Shown: positions 1 through 6,271 of the stretch, piece after piece
Layout of the letters: each line of letters starts with the position of its first letter
How positions within the stretch are numbered: the first letter of the stretch is position 1
Source: Sulfurospirillaceae bacterium
GTDB taxonomy: Bacteria > Campylobacterota > Campylobacteria > Campylobacterales > Sulfurospirillaceae
Direction: 5' to 3'
NCBI GenBank assembly: GCA_028705785.1
Contig: JAQWCT010000158.1
Span: forward strand, 1-6,304
Length of the DNA stretch: 6,304 bases
Position numbers and translations under genes: made by a program
Notes under the pieces: model-generated
The model's input: only the letters and a program-made list of their open reading frames with translations
What the model was told of the DNA's origin: nothing
Databases searched by the model: none

Positions 1-1
1 G

Positions 2-55
2 TCTTTGGTTATAGGCGCTCACGGTGCCACTGAGGCGTGTGTTGTCTTTGTCTAA
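2..55 (+). CDS. Possible 3' end of an unidentified plus-strand gene
   Basis: One plus-strand frame is open from the window edge to a TAA at 53-55 and would encode a tail ending in ACVVFV. The stretch is GC-richer than its surroundings. The TAA lies in the left arm of the palindrome at 49-84, at the exact mirror position of the stop codon of the convergent transporter gene, and both frames end in GTC-TAA. That symmetry is the main reason to think the frame is real. Only 17 sense codons are visible, no family can be recognised, and a minus-strand frame is also open here, so the call is tentative. Confidence 0.35.
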   Translation, partial: SLVIGAHGATEACVVFV

Positions 56-84
56 GAATCCTTACATGTAAGGATTCTTAGACA
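49..84. terminator. 36-bp perfect palindrome, likely bidirectional terminator
   Basis: Bases 49-84 equal their own reverse complement, with the centre at CATG inside TTACATGTAA. As RNA this folds into a stem of about 16 bp with a tiny loop from either strand. On the plus strand it is followed by a pyrimidine-rich run (ATTCTTCTTTT), a moderate U-tract. On the minus strand there is no U-tract, so termination there may be weaker or Rho-assisted. It contains the stop codon of the minus-strand transporter gene (78-80) and a plus-strand TAA at 53-55. Confidence 0.75.
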
Positions 85-986
85 TTCTTCTTTTGATAGG
101 GGTTGAGGTTTGGCATTTGCGAAACCACAACCCCAAATAAAATCACACCACTTGCCATCATCTCCGTAGGGTTAAGCGTTTCTCCCAAAAATAAGTACGC
201 CAAGAAAACGGTAAAGACAGGGATGAGGTTGACAAAAACAGATGCCTTTGAAGCTTCGATGCGACTAAGGGCAAGGTTAAACATCCCATATCCACCGATG
301 GTGACAACAATGCCTAGGTAAAAAATCCAGCCAACCGTTTCCATGGTTGGGTGCATCTCCAAAGTGTTGTATTCCCAAAGTGCTAGTGGCAAAAAGAAGA
401 TAGCGCCTACAAAAGCTTGTGCTGCAGTTAAGAAAAGGGCTGAAAACCTTTGACTGAGGTAACGAATAGCAATAGCATACCATGCCCCACACACCATCGC
501 TAAAAATTCTAGTGTATTACCCAAAAGGGGATTGAGCGCATTTTCACTGCTTTGTGCACTAAGACTAAGCCAAATAGCACCCAAAACAGCAATGGCTGAG
601 CCTGTAAGTAACCTTTTCCCAATGACTTCTTTGAGCGCAATACCCGCTCCAATAGCCGTCATCAAAGGCATCATGGAGGTAATCATTCCCGCTTGTGACG
701 CGGTAGTATATTGGAGTGCTTTGGCTTCGAAAATGAAGTAAAGACATGGCTCAAATGCCGTCATGAGCAAAATATATTTGATGTCTTTTTTGGTAAATTC
801 TAGTTTTGTAAAGCCTTTGATAAAGTAGACAAAACACAAGCTCGCCACAATCATACGACCAAAAACCACGCTCATGGGACCCATGGGTCCAATCGCAGAC
901 TTTAAAGCAATAAAAGAACTTGCCCATGTCATCATCGCAGTGAGTAAAAGAACGATACCTAAGAGGTCAATTTTTTTAGAATTCAA
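78..986 (-). CDS. EamA/DMT-superfamily permease (drug/metabolite transporter)
   Basis: This 302-residue inner-membrane protein has the usual EamA length and shows two homologous halves of about five helices each (residues about 8-142 and 156-292). Family signs are WASSFIALK after the start of helix 1 (21-29), TASQAGMITSMMPL with a following KE (95-120), and the characteristic second-repeat ending NLIPVFTVFLAYLFLGE (253-269). EamA proteins export or import small metabolites such as amino acids; the substrate cannot be read from sequence. The start is TTG at 984-986. It is supported by AAGG seven bases upstream and by the position just before helix 1; the first ATG would fall inside that helix at residue 18. 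It diverges from the SGNH hydrolase and its stop lies in the terminator palindrome, so it is probably monocistronic. No damage is visible. Confidence 0.9.
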   Translation of the reverse strand: MNSKKIDLLGIVLLLTAMMTWASSFIALKSAIGPMGPMSVVFGRMIVASLCFVYFIKGFTKLEFTKKDIKYILLMTAFEPCLYFIFEAKALQYTTASQAGMITSMMPLMTAIGAGIALKEVIGKRLLTGSAIAVLGAIWLSLSAQSSENALNPLLGNTLEFLAMVCGAWYAIAIRYLSQRFSALFLTAAQAFVGAIFFLPLALWEYNTLEMHPTMETVGWIFYLGIVVTIGGYGMFNLALSRIEASKASVFVNLIPVFTVFLAYLFLGETLNPTEMMASGVILFGVVVSQMPNLNPYQKKNV

Positions 987-1015
987 AAAGGAGCCTTTGC
1001 AAAAAAAGATGTGGA

Positions 1016-1021
1016 ATTCTA
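1016..1021 (-). promoter_or_regulatory. Candidate -10 box for the EamA transporter gene
   Basis: On the minus strand TAGAAT lies about 30 bases upstream of the TTG start. The ten bases around it (AGATAGAATT) recur identically upstream of the response-regulator gene, also on the minus strand, which supports a shared promoter element. No -35 hexamer is evident, as is usual for the housekeeping sigma factor of Campylobacterota. Weak evidence. Confidence 0.3.
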
Positions 1022-1052
1022 TCTTTTGTTTGCTAAAACTCGAGATTATGGG

Positions 1053-1058
1053 TAAAAT
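1053..1058 (+). promoter_or_regulatory. Candidate -10 box for the SGNH hydrolase gene
   Basis: TAAAAT ends six bases before the ATG at 1065. If used, transcription would begin at or next to the start codon and give a leaderless or near-leaderless mRNA. This fits the absence of any purine-rich ribosome-binding site in the 20 bases before the ATG. An in-frame stop (TAA, 1053-1055) rules out a longer reading frame. Confidence 0.3.
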
Positions 1059-1064
1059 TATTTC

Positions 1065-1706
1065 ATGGAACTATTTAATATCAGAAATTTTATTTTTGTC
1101 ATTATTGTCATTGCAGGTTTTCAGTATTGGAAATCAACACAAGAGATTGAGGTGGGAGGTCTTTTTTTGCCACTAAATACAAAAATCCTTGCATTTGGGG
1201 ACAGTTTAACCTATGGGTATGGCGTTTCTAAGGATTTGAGTTACCCTTCAAAGCTTTCAGAACTCTTACATGTAGAGGTTTTCAATGAGGGAATTTCGGG
1301 AGAATTTAGTGAGCAGGGTTTAGCAAGATTGCCTGCACTTTTGGAAAAATATAAACCTCAAATATTGGTATTGTGTCATGGTGCCAACGATATTTTAAAA
1401 CGCAATGACCTCAAGCCTACCAAAGAAAATTTAACTAAAATGGTTTTGCTTGCCAAAGAAAAAGGCATTTTTGTTCTCCTCATAGGTGTACCTTCTTACG
1501 ATATTCTTACTTTCAATGTACCTTCTTTATATTATGAAGTTGCCAAAGAAAATAATCTTTTATTCGAGGATAAAATACTTGAAAAAATCTTTGAAAGTGA
1601 AAATCTCAAATCAGACCTTGTGCATCCTAATCAGCAAGGTTATGAACTAATGGCTAAGGGTATTGCTAAGTTATTGAGTGAAAATTATCGCAGTTATGTT
1701 TATTAA
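1065..1706 (+). CDS. Membrane-anchored SGNH/GDSL hydrolase, TesA-like
   Basis: This 213-residue protein has one hydrophobic N-terminal helix (about 8-20) that should anchor or export it, followed by a complete SGNH catalytic domain. Block I is FGDSLTYGYG (44-53) with nucleophile Ser47. Block II is ISGE with oxyanion Gly79, followed by a QGLARLPALL segment that closely matches E. coli TesA. Block III is GAND with Asn108. Block V is DLVHP with Asp184 and His187. All four catalytic positions are therefore present. TesA relatives are periplasmic thioesterases, lysophospholipases or arylesterases; the physiological substrate here is unknown. The ATG at 1065 is chosen because it gives the membrane helix and has an in-frame stop just upstream. 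The kinase gene follows after 13 bp on the same strand, so the two are probably co-transcribed, although a functional link is not obvious. Confidence 0.88.
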   Translation: MELFNIRNFIFVIIVIAGFQYWKSTQEIEVGGLFLPLNTKILAFGDSLTYGYGVSKDLSYPSKLSELLHVEVFNEGISGEFSEQGLARLPALLEKYKPQILVLCHGANDILKRNDLKPTKENLTKMVLLAKEKGIFVLLIGVPSYDILTFNVPSLYYEVAKENNLLFEDKILEKIFESENLKSDLVHPNQQGYELMAKGIAKLLSENYRSYVY

Positions 1707-1719
1707 GCCGTAATATTTC

Positions 1720-3261
1720 ATGAAAATCATCATAGGAATCATACTATTGCATAGTCTACTCTTTGCGACAGATGCCAGCATGGTTTTAAGTGAAGAAGAG
1801 AAAAATTATCTACATCAACACCCTACGATTAAAGCGTGCATCAATCCTGCATGGATGCCTTTTGAAGTACTCACACCTGATGGCAAATATGAGGGCATTG
1901 CGGCTGATTTATTAAAATTGGTCATACAAAGAGTTGGTTTAAATCTTGAAATCATTCAAACCTATACTTGGGAAGAAAGTCTTGAAAAAGCCAGAAAAAA
2001 GCAGTGTGATATTATCAATTTTATCAACAAAACGACTGAATATGAAAAATGGCTTCTTTTTAGTGAGCCACTTTTTTCAGACCCTAATGTGCTTATCACC
2101 AGAGAAGAACACCCTTATATTCATGATCCCAAAGAGTTGTTGCATGAGAGTATAGCCATTTCAAAAGGCGATTCTTTATTGGAGCGATTTAGTAATGAGT
2201 TTCCCAATATGATTACTTTTTCAGTGGCTAAGCAAGAAGATGCTATTCTCATGGTATCTGAAAAAAGAGTGGATATGACGATTCATTCTTTGATGGTTGC
2301 CGCACATACAATTAAAAAAGGAGGTTTTTTTAACCTCAAAATTGCAGGAATGCCTCAAAACTTTACCAATTATTTTAGAATAGGCATCACCAATAATAAC
2401 CCTCTATTACAAAGTATTTTGAACAAAGGGGTAGAGAGTATCTCTGCACTTGAAAAAGACAGAATTATCAATAACCATGTTCCCATCATCATCCAGCCTG
2501 GGATGGACCAAAAAATGTGGTATGTCGTGGCGGTTATTATGCTGAGCATTGGCTTGATTTTGCTGTGGAATTATACGCTAAGGCAAAGGGTAAAAGAAGC
2601 ACTTGATATTAATTTATCGAATCAAAAAATAATGATGCAACAGACCAAAAAAGCAGAATTAGGTGAACTCATAGGCAATATTTCACATCAATGGCGAGAA
2701 CCTTTGTCTAATCTGAGTAGTATCAACTTGATGATGATAGGTTTGTTGGAACATCATAAAGAGATTAACAAAGACTTTTTGTATCAAAAACTCAAAAATA
2801 TCGAAAATACCCTTGATTTTATGTCTCAAACGATGCAAAATTTTCTAGAGTTTTACAAACCCTCCATTATCCAAAAAGAGTTCAATATCTTTGATTCCAT
2901 TCAACAAGCACTTTCCATTGTTGAAACCAATATTATTTCATATGATATTCGTATAGAATTTGTAGGTGATAAAGATGCCATACTTTTTGGTATCAAAAAT
3001 GAATATATGCAAGTATGGTTGATTTTAATTAACAATGCTATTAATGCTTTTAAACAAAGGGGAGTTGAGACGAAGATTATTACTATTACCATTGGTGAGA
3101 AAAGCGAAATTAAGTTTTGCGATAACGCGAGGGGAACGATAGAACCTAGTGATTATACCAAAGGGGTAGGGCTTTTAATGTGTAAACAAATTCTAGGGAA
3201 ATACGGTAAAACATTAGTTTTAAAAAATATGCCAATGGGTGTTTGTGCGATAATTCATTAG
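1720..3261 (+). CDS. Sensor histidine kinase with periplasmic SBP_bac_3 sensor domain
   Basis: Domain order in 513 residues: signal peptide (1-19, short basic start then IIIGIILLHSLLFA); periplasmic solute-binding-type sensor (about 24-255) opening with LSEEEKNYLHQHPTIKAC and the typical PFEVLTPDGKYEGIAADLL; one transmembrane helix (about 267-285); a short helical linker; HisKA H-box ISHQWREPLS with phospho-acceptor His323; N-box ILINNAINAF with Asn439; and a C-terminal ATPase. It should bind a small ligand such as an amino acid outside the membrane and phosphorylate a response regulator, most likely the one encoded convergently. The ATPase is odd: the G1 motif reads DNARG (468-472) rather than DNAGG or DNGxG, and only 11 residues separate DNA from GVGL (482-485), so the F-box and most of the ATP lid are missing. 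The frame is otherwise intact. No clear ribosome-binding site precedes the ATG; the start is set by the signal peptide. Confidence 0.88.
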   Translation: MKIIIGIILLHSLLFATDASMVLSEEEKNYLHQHPTIKACINPAWMPFEVLTPDGKYEGIAADLLKLVIQRVGLNLEIIQTYTWEESLEKARKKQCDIINFINKTTEYEKWLLFSEPLFSDPNVLITREEHPYIHDPKELLHESIAISKGDSLLERFSNEFPNMITFSVAKQEDAILMVSEKRVDMTIHSLMVAAHTIKKGGFFNLKIAGMPQNFTNYFRIGITNNNPLLQSILNKGVESISALEKDRIINNHVPIIIQPGMDQKMWYVVAVIMLSIGLILLWNYTLRQRVKEALDINLSNQKIMMQQTKKAELGELIGNISHQWREPLSNLSSINLMMIGLLEHHKEINKDFLYQKLKNIENTLDFMSQTMQNFLEFYKPSIIQKEFNIFDSIQQALSIVETNIISYDIRIEFVGDKDAILFGIKNEYMQVWLILINNAINAFKQRGVETKIITITIGEKSEIKFCDNARGTIEPSDYTKGVGLLMCKQILGKYGKTLVLKNMPMGVCAIIH

Positions 3262-3947
3262 ATACCTAATTTATAGCCAATTTCAGGAATCGTATAAATC
3301 AGATTTTTGCCCACTTTTTTACGCAATCTCATGATAAAATTGGCAATTGCCCCCTCACTAATATCTTCATAATTCCAAATAGACTCAAGCATTCTATCTT
3401 TTGTGACAACTTGACATCCATTTTCTATTAAGAGTTTAATAAATGCGGATTCTTTTTTATGAAGTTCAACGCTGGTTCCATCTTGAAGATAAAAAATATG
3501 GTTTTGCTGATCGAAGATACATCCATTTTTCAAAAGGATACTGTTACTTTTGGTAAAAGAGCAAGCACATTTTTCAAGTGACTCAATAAAATCTTTATAT
3601 TTGATTGGCTTGAGAAGATAGGCACAAAGATTCAGAGGAATAGCCCTAAATAAAAATTCTTCATTTTTATTTCCACTTAAAACGATGATAGGAATGTGGG
3701 CATCCATTTTTCGAATGGATTCAATAAAGGAGAGGCCATTTTCATGATTGAGTTTAATGTCACTGATGATAATGTCGATTTTTTCGGCTTGGAAAGTTTG
3801 ATTTGCGCAAGTTAAGTCTTTGCAATACCAAATTTTATGTACAAAAAGCTCTAAGAGTGTCATAAAATTTTGGGCAAATTCTTCATTGTTTTCGACGAAT
3901 AAAACATTTTTACTTTTTAAGATTTCCATAATAATTACACTATCCAT
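3258..3947 (-). CDS. OmpR-family response regulator (receiver plus winged helix)
   Basis: This 229-residue protein consists of a receiver domain (about 13-128) and a Trans_reg_C winged-helix DNA-binding domain (about 137-229). Receiver landmarks are phospho-acceptor Asp63 in IIISDIKL, Ser91 in IIVLSG and Lys113 in LLKPIK. The acidic pair after strand 1 reads Glu19-Asn20 instead of two acids. The effector half has the family pattern LHKKESAFIKLLIENG, a recognition-helix region NFIMRLRKKVG (203-213) and the C-terminal hairpin IYTIPEIGYKLG. Its TAA overlaps the stop codon of the histidine kinase, so the two genes converge without a terminator, and they are the obvious partner pair. It diverges from cstA across a repeat-rich gap, making cstA and its own promoter the likely targets. 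The ATG at 3945-3947 is the longest start; Met7 (3927-3929) is an alternative, and neither has a convincing ribosome-binding site. Confidence 0.9.
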   Translation of the reverse strand: MDSVIIMEILKSKNVLFVENNEEFAQNFMTLLELFVHKIWYCKDLTCANQTFQAEKIDIIISDIKLNHENGLSFIESIRKMDAHIPIIVLSGNKNEEFLFRAIPLNLCAYLLKPIKYKDFIESLEKCACSFTKSNSILLKNGCIFDQQNHIFYLQDGTSVELHKKESAFIKLLIENGCQVVTKDRMLESIWNYEDISEGAIANFIMRLRKKVGKNLIYTIPEIGYKLGI

Positions 3948-3956
3948 TTTCTTTTA

Positions 3957-3962
3957 ATTCTA
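3957..3962 (-). promoter_or_regulatory. Candidate -10 box for the response-regulator gene
   Basis: TAGAAT on the minus strand ends nine bases before the ATG at 3947, inside the same AGATAGAATT ten-mer found before the EamA gene. A start about seven bases downstream would leave only a few untranslated bases, which fits the poor ribosome-binding site. No -35 box is evident. Confidence 0.3.
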
Positions 3963-3970
3963 TCTGCATA

Positions 3971-4072
3971 ACGATAAAAGCATCTTTAAATTTTGACATC
4001 ACAAATACATCACAAAATGTCAAAATTGTGTATGAATGGTATGTGATATGAGAGTTGTAGAATGCTTATCGT
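3971..4072. repeat. Imperfect long-range dyad in the regulator-cstA gap
   Basis: ACGATAAAAGCAT (3971-3983) and ATGCTTATCGT (4062-4072) are inverted copies that match over 11 bases, with a two-base insertion in the left arm. The arms lie outside the tighter operator-like repeat, near the two divergent start regions. They could be a pair of distal binding half-sites, or chance similarity in an AT-rich gap. Confidence 0.25.
3989..4027. promoter_or_regulatory. Candidate operator: inverted repeat enclosing a tandem direct repeat
   Basis: Two perfect 11-bp inverted arms, AATTTTGACAT (3989-3999) and ATGTCAAAATT (4017-4027), flank 17 bases. Overlapping them is an exact direct repeat of ACATCACAAA at 3996-4005 and 4007-4016, with a period of 11 bp, about one helical turn. 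OmpR-family regulators typically bind as head-to-tail dimers to tandem half-sites spaced this way, and a gene for such a regulator begins about 40 bp away. The location, upstream of both the regulator gene and cstA, suits control of either. Binding by this regulator is inferred. Confidence 0.5.
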
Positions 4073-4083
4073 AAGAAATTGAG

Positions 4084-4089
4084 TATAAA
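4084..4089 (+). promoter_or_regulatory. Candidate -10 box for cstA
   Basis: TATAAA lies 21 bases before the cstA start codon and just upstream of the ribosome-binding site. It is the best -10 match in the gap. No good -35 hexamer is found at 16-18 bp, consistent with Campylobacterota promoters or with a promoter that depends on an activator bound at the upstream repeats. Confidence 0.35.
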
Positions 4090-4099
4090 AAATCTTAAT

Positions 4100-4105
4100 G
4101 GAGGT
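4100..4105 (+). promoter_or_regulatory. Strong ribosome-binding site of cstA
   Basis: GGAGGT sits five bases before the ATG at 4111, a near-ideal Shine-Dalgarno. It fixes the cstA start and contrasts with the other complete genes of the window, which have weak or no such site, suggesting that cstA is meant for high translation once transcribed. Confidence 0.85.
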
Positions 4106-4110
4106 ACGCT

Positions 4111-6234
4111 ATGGTAAACAGTGAAAGTACTGTTTCAACAAAGGTTCTTTGGGGGTTTGTTGCTATCTTGGGGGCAATAGCTCTTGGCTATGTCGCATTA
4201 AATAGAGGCGAGTCGATTAATGCCATGTGGATATTAACAGCATCTATTTGTGTTTATCTAATTGGTTATCGTTACTACAGTCTTTACATTGCGGAGAAAG
4301 TTCTTAAAGTAGATGCTACGCGTATGACGCCAGCATTTCGTCATAATGATGGTTTGGACTATGTTCCAACCAATAAAGTTGTTTTATTTGGACACCACTT
4401 TGCAGCCATTGCAGGGGCTGGTCCATTAGTTGGTCCTGTTCTTGCCGCACAACTAGGATATTTACCGGGAATGTTGTGGATTTTAGCAGGTGTTATTCTT
4501 GCTGGCGCCGTTCAAGACTACATGGTACTTTTTGTCTCCACAAGAAGAGATGGTAGATCTTTAGGCGAAATGATTAAAGCAGAAATGGGAAGTGCAGCAG
4601 GTGTTGTTGCCCTCGTTGCTTGTTTTATGATTATGATCATTATCCTAGCAGTTCTTGCTATGGTTGTTGTTAAAGCGCTAACGCATAGCCCTTGGGGAAC
4701 ATTTACCGTAGCCTTCACCATTCCATTAGCCTTTTTCATGGGAATCTATATGCGATTTATTCGCCCAGGTAAAATCCTTGAAATTTCAATTATTGGACTT
4801 ACTTGTTTAATTGGTGGTATTATCCTCGGTGGACAAGTGGCACAAAGCGCTACATGGGCACCTTATTTTGACCTTAGCGGAGTTGCTTTGACTTGGGCAT
4901 TGGTCATTTATGGTTTTGTGGCTTCTGTACTTCCTGTATGGTTGTTGCTAGCACCAAGAGATTATCTTTCTACTTTCTTAAAAATCGGCGCAATTGTTGG
5001 TTTAGCCATAGGTATTGTTGTCTTAATGCCAACGATGCAAATGCCATCAATCACACAATACGCAGCCAGTGGTAAAGGACCTGTTTGGGCAGGAAGTATG
5101 TTCCCATTCTTGTTTATCACGATTGCTTGTGGTGCGGTATCAGGTTTCCACGCACTTATCTCTTCTGGAACGACACCAAAAATGCTTGCCAATGAAACTC
5201 AAGCACGATTAATCGGTTATGGTGGTATGTTGATGGAATCATTTGTCGCGATGATGGCATTGATTGCAGCATCTATTATTGAACCAGGTGTTTATTTTGC
5301 GATGAACAGTCCTATGGGCGCGCTTAATCCTACAGGCTTAGCAGATGTTGCAGCAGCTGCTGCAACAACGGTAAGTACTTGGGGCTTTGTCGTAACACCT
5401 GATGTACTTACACAACTTGCAGCTGATGTTGGCGAAAAAAGTATCATCTCTCGTGCAGGTGGTGCTCCTACCCTTGCTGTGGGTATGGCTCAAATCATCC
5501 ATGGCGCACTTGGTGGACTAGGTTCTATGTCTTTTTGGTATCACTTTGCTATTCTTTTCGAAGCACTCTTCATCCTTACTGCGGTTGATGCAGGAACAAG
5601 AGCGGCACGCTTTATGTTGCAAGATTTATTAGGGCTTATTAATCCTAATTTGAAAAAAACAGACTCTTTGTTTGCAAATCTACTTGCAACTGCTTTGGTC
5701 GTTGCTTCATGGGGTTACTTCCTCTATGTGGGCGTTGTCGATCCATTGGGCGGTATCAATACGCTATGGCCATTGTTTGGTATCACCAATCAAATGCTAG
5801 CAGGTATTGCACTCATGTTCTGTACCGTTGTTTTGTTCAAAATGAAACAAGAGAGATACGCATGGGTTACTATCGTTCCTGCAACTTGGTTGGCTATTTG
5901 TACGATGAGTGCAGGTTGGTTAAAAGCATTTAGTTCAGACCCAGCCGTTGGTTTCTTTGCTAAAGCAAATCAACTCAAAGATTTATTAGCAAGTGGCAAT
6001 TTTAAACCAAATGCAGTCTTTAAATCAGTCGAAAAAGTTGAACAAGTTATCTTTAACAATCAGCTTGATGGCTATTTGATTATGTTCTTTATGCTCGTCG
6101 TCGTTGTCATGGCTTACTTTAGTGTGATGGCATGTTTAAAAGCTCGTAAATCAGACAAGGTAACAACTAACGAAGTTCCTTATGCTCCAATGCCTAGCAA
6201 TGCAGATGCTATTGTTAGAGGAATGGCGCATTAA
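4111..6234 (+). CDS. cstA: Carbon starvation protein CstA, peptide/pyruvate transporter
   Basis: At 707 residues this matches the roughly 700-residue E. coli CstA nearly end to end. Recognisable conserved blocks are ALGYVALNRGE (24-34), RHNDGLDYVPT (77-87), GHHFAAIAGAGPLVGPVLAA (94-113), VSTRRDGRSLGE (142-153), WLLLAPRDYLSTFLKIG (277-293), CGAVSGFHALISSGTTPKML (340-359), ISRAGGAPTLAVGMA (446-460), VDAGTRAARFMLQDLLG (492-508) and DPLGGINTLWPLFGI (544-558). It is a multi-spanning inner-membrane transporter. CstA takes up peptides in Campylobacter jejuni and peptides and pyruvate in E. coli, where it is induced by carbon starvation. The N-terminus aligns with the E. coli start and a strong ribosome-binding site precedes it. 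It diverges from an OmpR-type regulator gene, its likely controller. A small gene starts 59 bases downstream, probably the usual YbdD-type partner. The frame is intact. Confidence 0.97.
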   Translation: MVNSESTVSTKVLWGFVAILGAIALGYVALNRGESINAMWILTASICVYLIGYRYYSLYIAEKVLKVDATRMTPAFRHNDGLDYVPTNKVVLFGHHFAAIAGAGPLVGPVLAAQLGYLPGMLWILAGVILAGAVQDYMVLFVSTRRDGRSLGEMIKAEMGSAAGVVALVACFMIMIIILAVLAMVVVKALTHSPWGTFTVAFTIPLAFFMGIYMRFIRPGKILEISIIGLTCLIGGIILGGQVAQSATWAPYFDLSGVALTWALVIYGFVASVLPVWLLLAPRDYLSTFLKIGAIVGLAIGIVVLMPTMQMPSITQYAASGKGPVWAGSMFPFLFITIACGAVSGFHALISSGTTPKMLANETQARLIGYGGMLMESFVAMMALIAASIIEPGVYFAMNSPMGALNPTGLADVAAAAATTVSTWGFVVTPDVLTQLAADVGEKSIISRAGGAPTLAVGMAQIIHGALGGLGSMSFWYHFAILFEALFILTAVDAGTRAARFMLQDLLGLINPNLKKTDSLFANLLATALVVASWGYFLYVGVVDPLGGINTLWPLFGITNQMLAGIALMFCTVVLFKMKQERYAWVTIVPATWLAICTMSAGWLKAFSSDPAVGFFAKANQLKDLLASGNFKPNAVFKSVEKVEQVIFNNQLDGYLIMFFMLVVVVMAYFSVMACLKARKSDKVTTNEVPYAPMPSNADAIVRGMAH

Positions 6235-6243
6235 GTTGTCAAT

Positions 6244-6271
6244 AAAGAGGTTAGCGCAAGCTAATCTCTTT
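6244..6271 (+). terminator. Hairpin with GCAA tetraloop after cstA (attenuator or intercistronic stem)
   Basis: AAAGAGGTTAGC pairs with GCTAATCTCTTT (one G-U pair) around the loop GCAA, giving a 12-bp stem with a stable GNRA loop. It begins nine bases after the cstA stop. The following bases are TACATGTAAT, not a U-run, so a full Rho-independent stop is doubtful. A partial terminator, or a stem protecting the cstA mRNA 3' end and lowering expression of the next gene, fits better because a new gene starts 22 bases later. Confidence 0.7.

Noticed and set aside
874..1176. 100-codon plus-strand open frame across the divergent gap
   Set aside because: It overlaps the N-terminal end of the transporter gene antisense and the hydrolase gene in another frame, and its translation has no recognisable domain. 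The hydrolase frame starting at 1065 carries all catalytic motifs.
3993..4023. Two consensus TTGACA -35 hexamers facing each other in the inverted repeat
   Set aside because: Neither has a plausible -10 box at 16-18 bp, and Campylobacterota housekeeping promoters rarely use a -35 box. The hexamers are better explained as part of the repeat arms.
3999..4047. CRP-type binding site (TCACA and TGTGA elements) upstream of cstA
   Set aside because: E. coli cstA is CRP-controlled, but here the half-sites are in the everted order with the wrong spacing (TCACA first, TGTGA about 30 bases later), not TGTGA-N6-TCACA.
4037..4066. Sigma-54 promoter upstream of cstA
   Set aside because: A TGG is present at 4037-4039 but the GC element expected about ten bases downstream is absent.
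4518..4739. Minus-strand open frame inside cstA
   Set aside because: It is antisense to strongly conserved CstA sequence and has low-complexity composition; a shadow of the real gene. The same holds for the other short frames inside the transporter, kinase and cstA genes.
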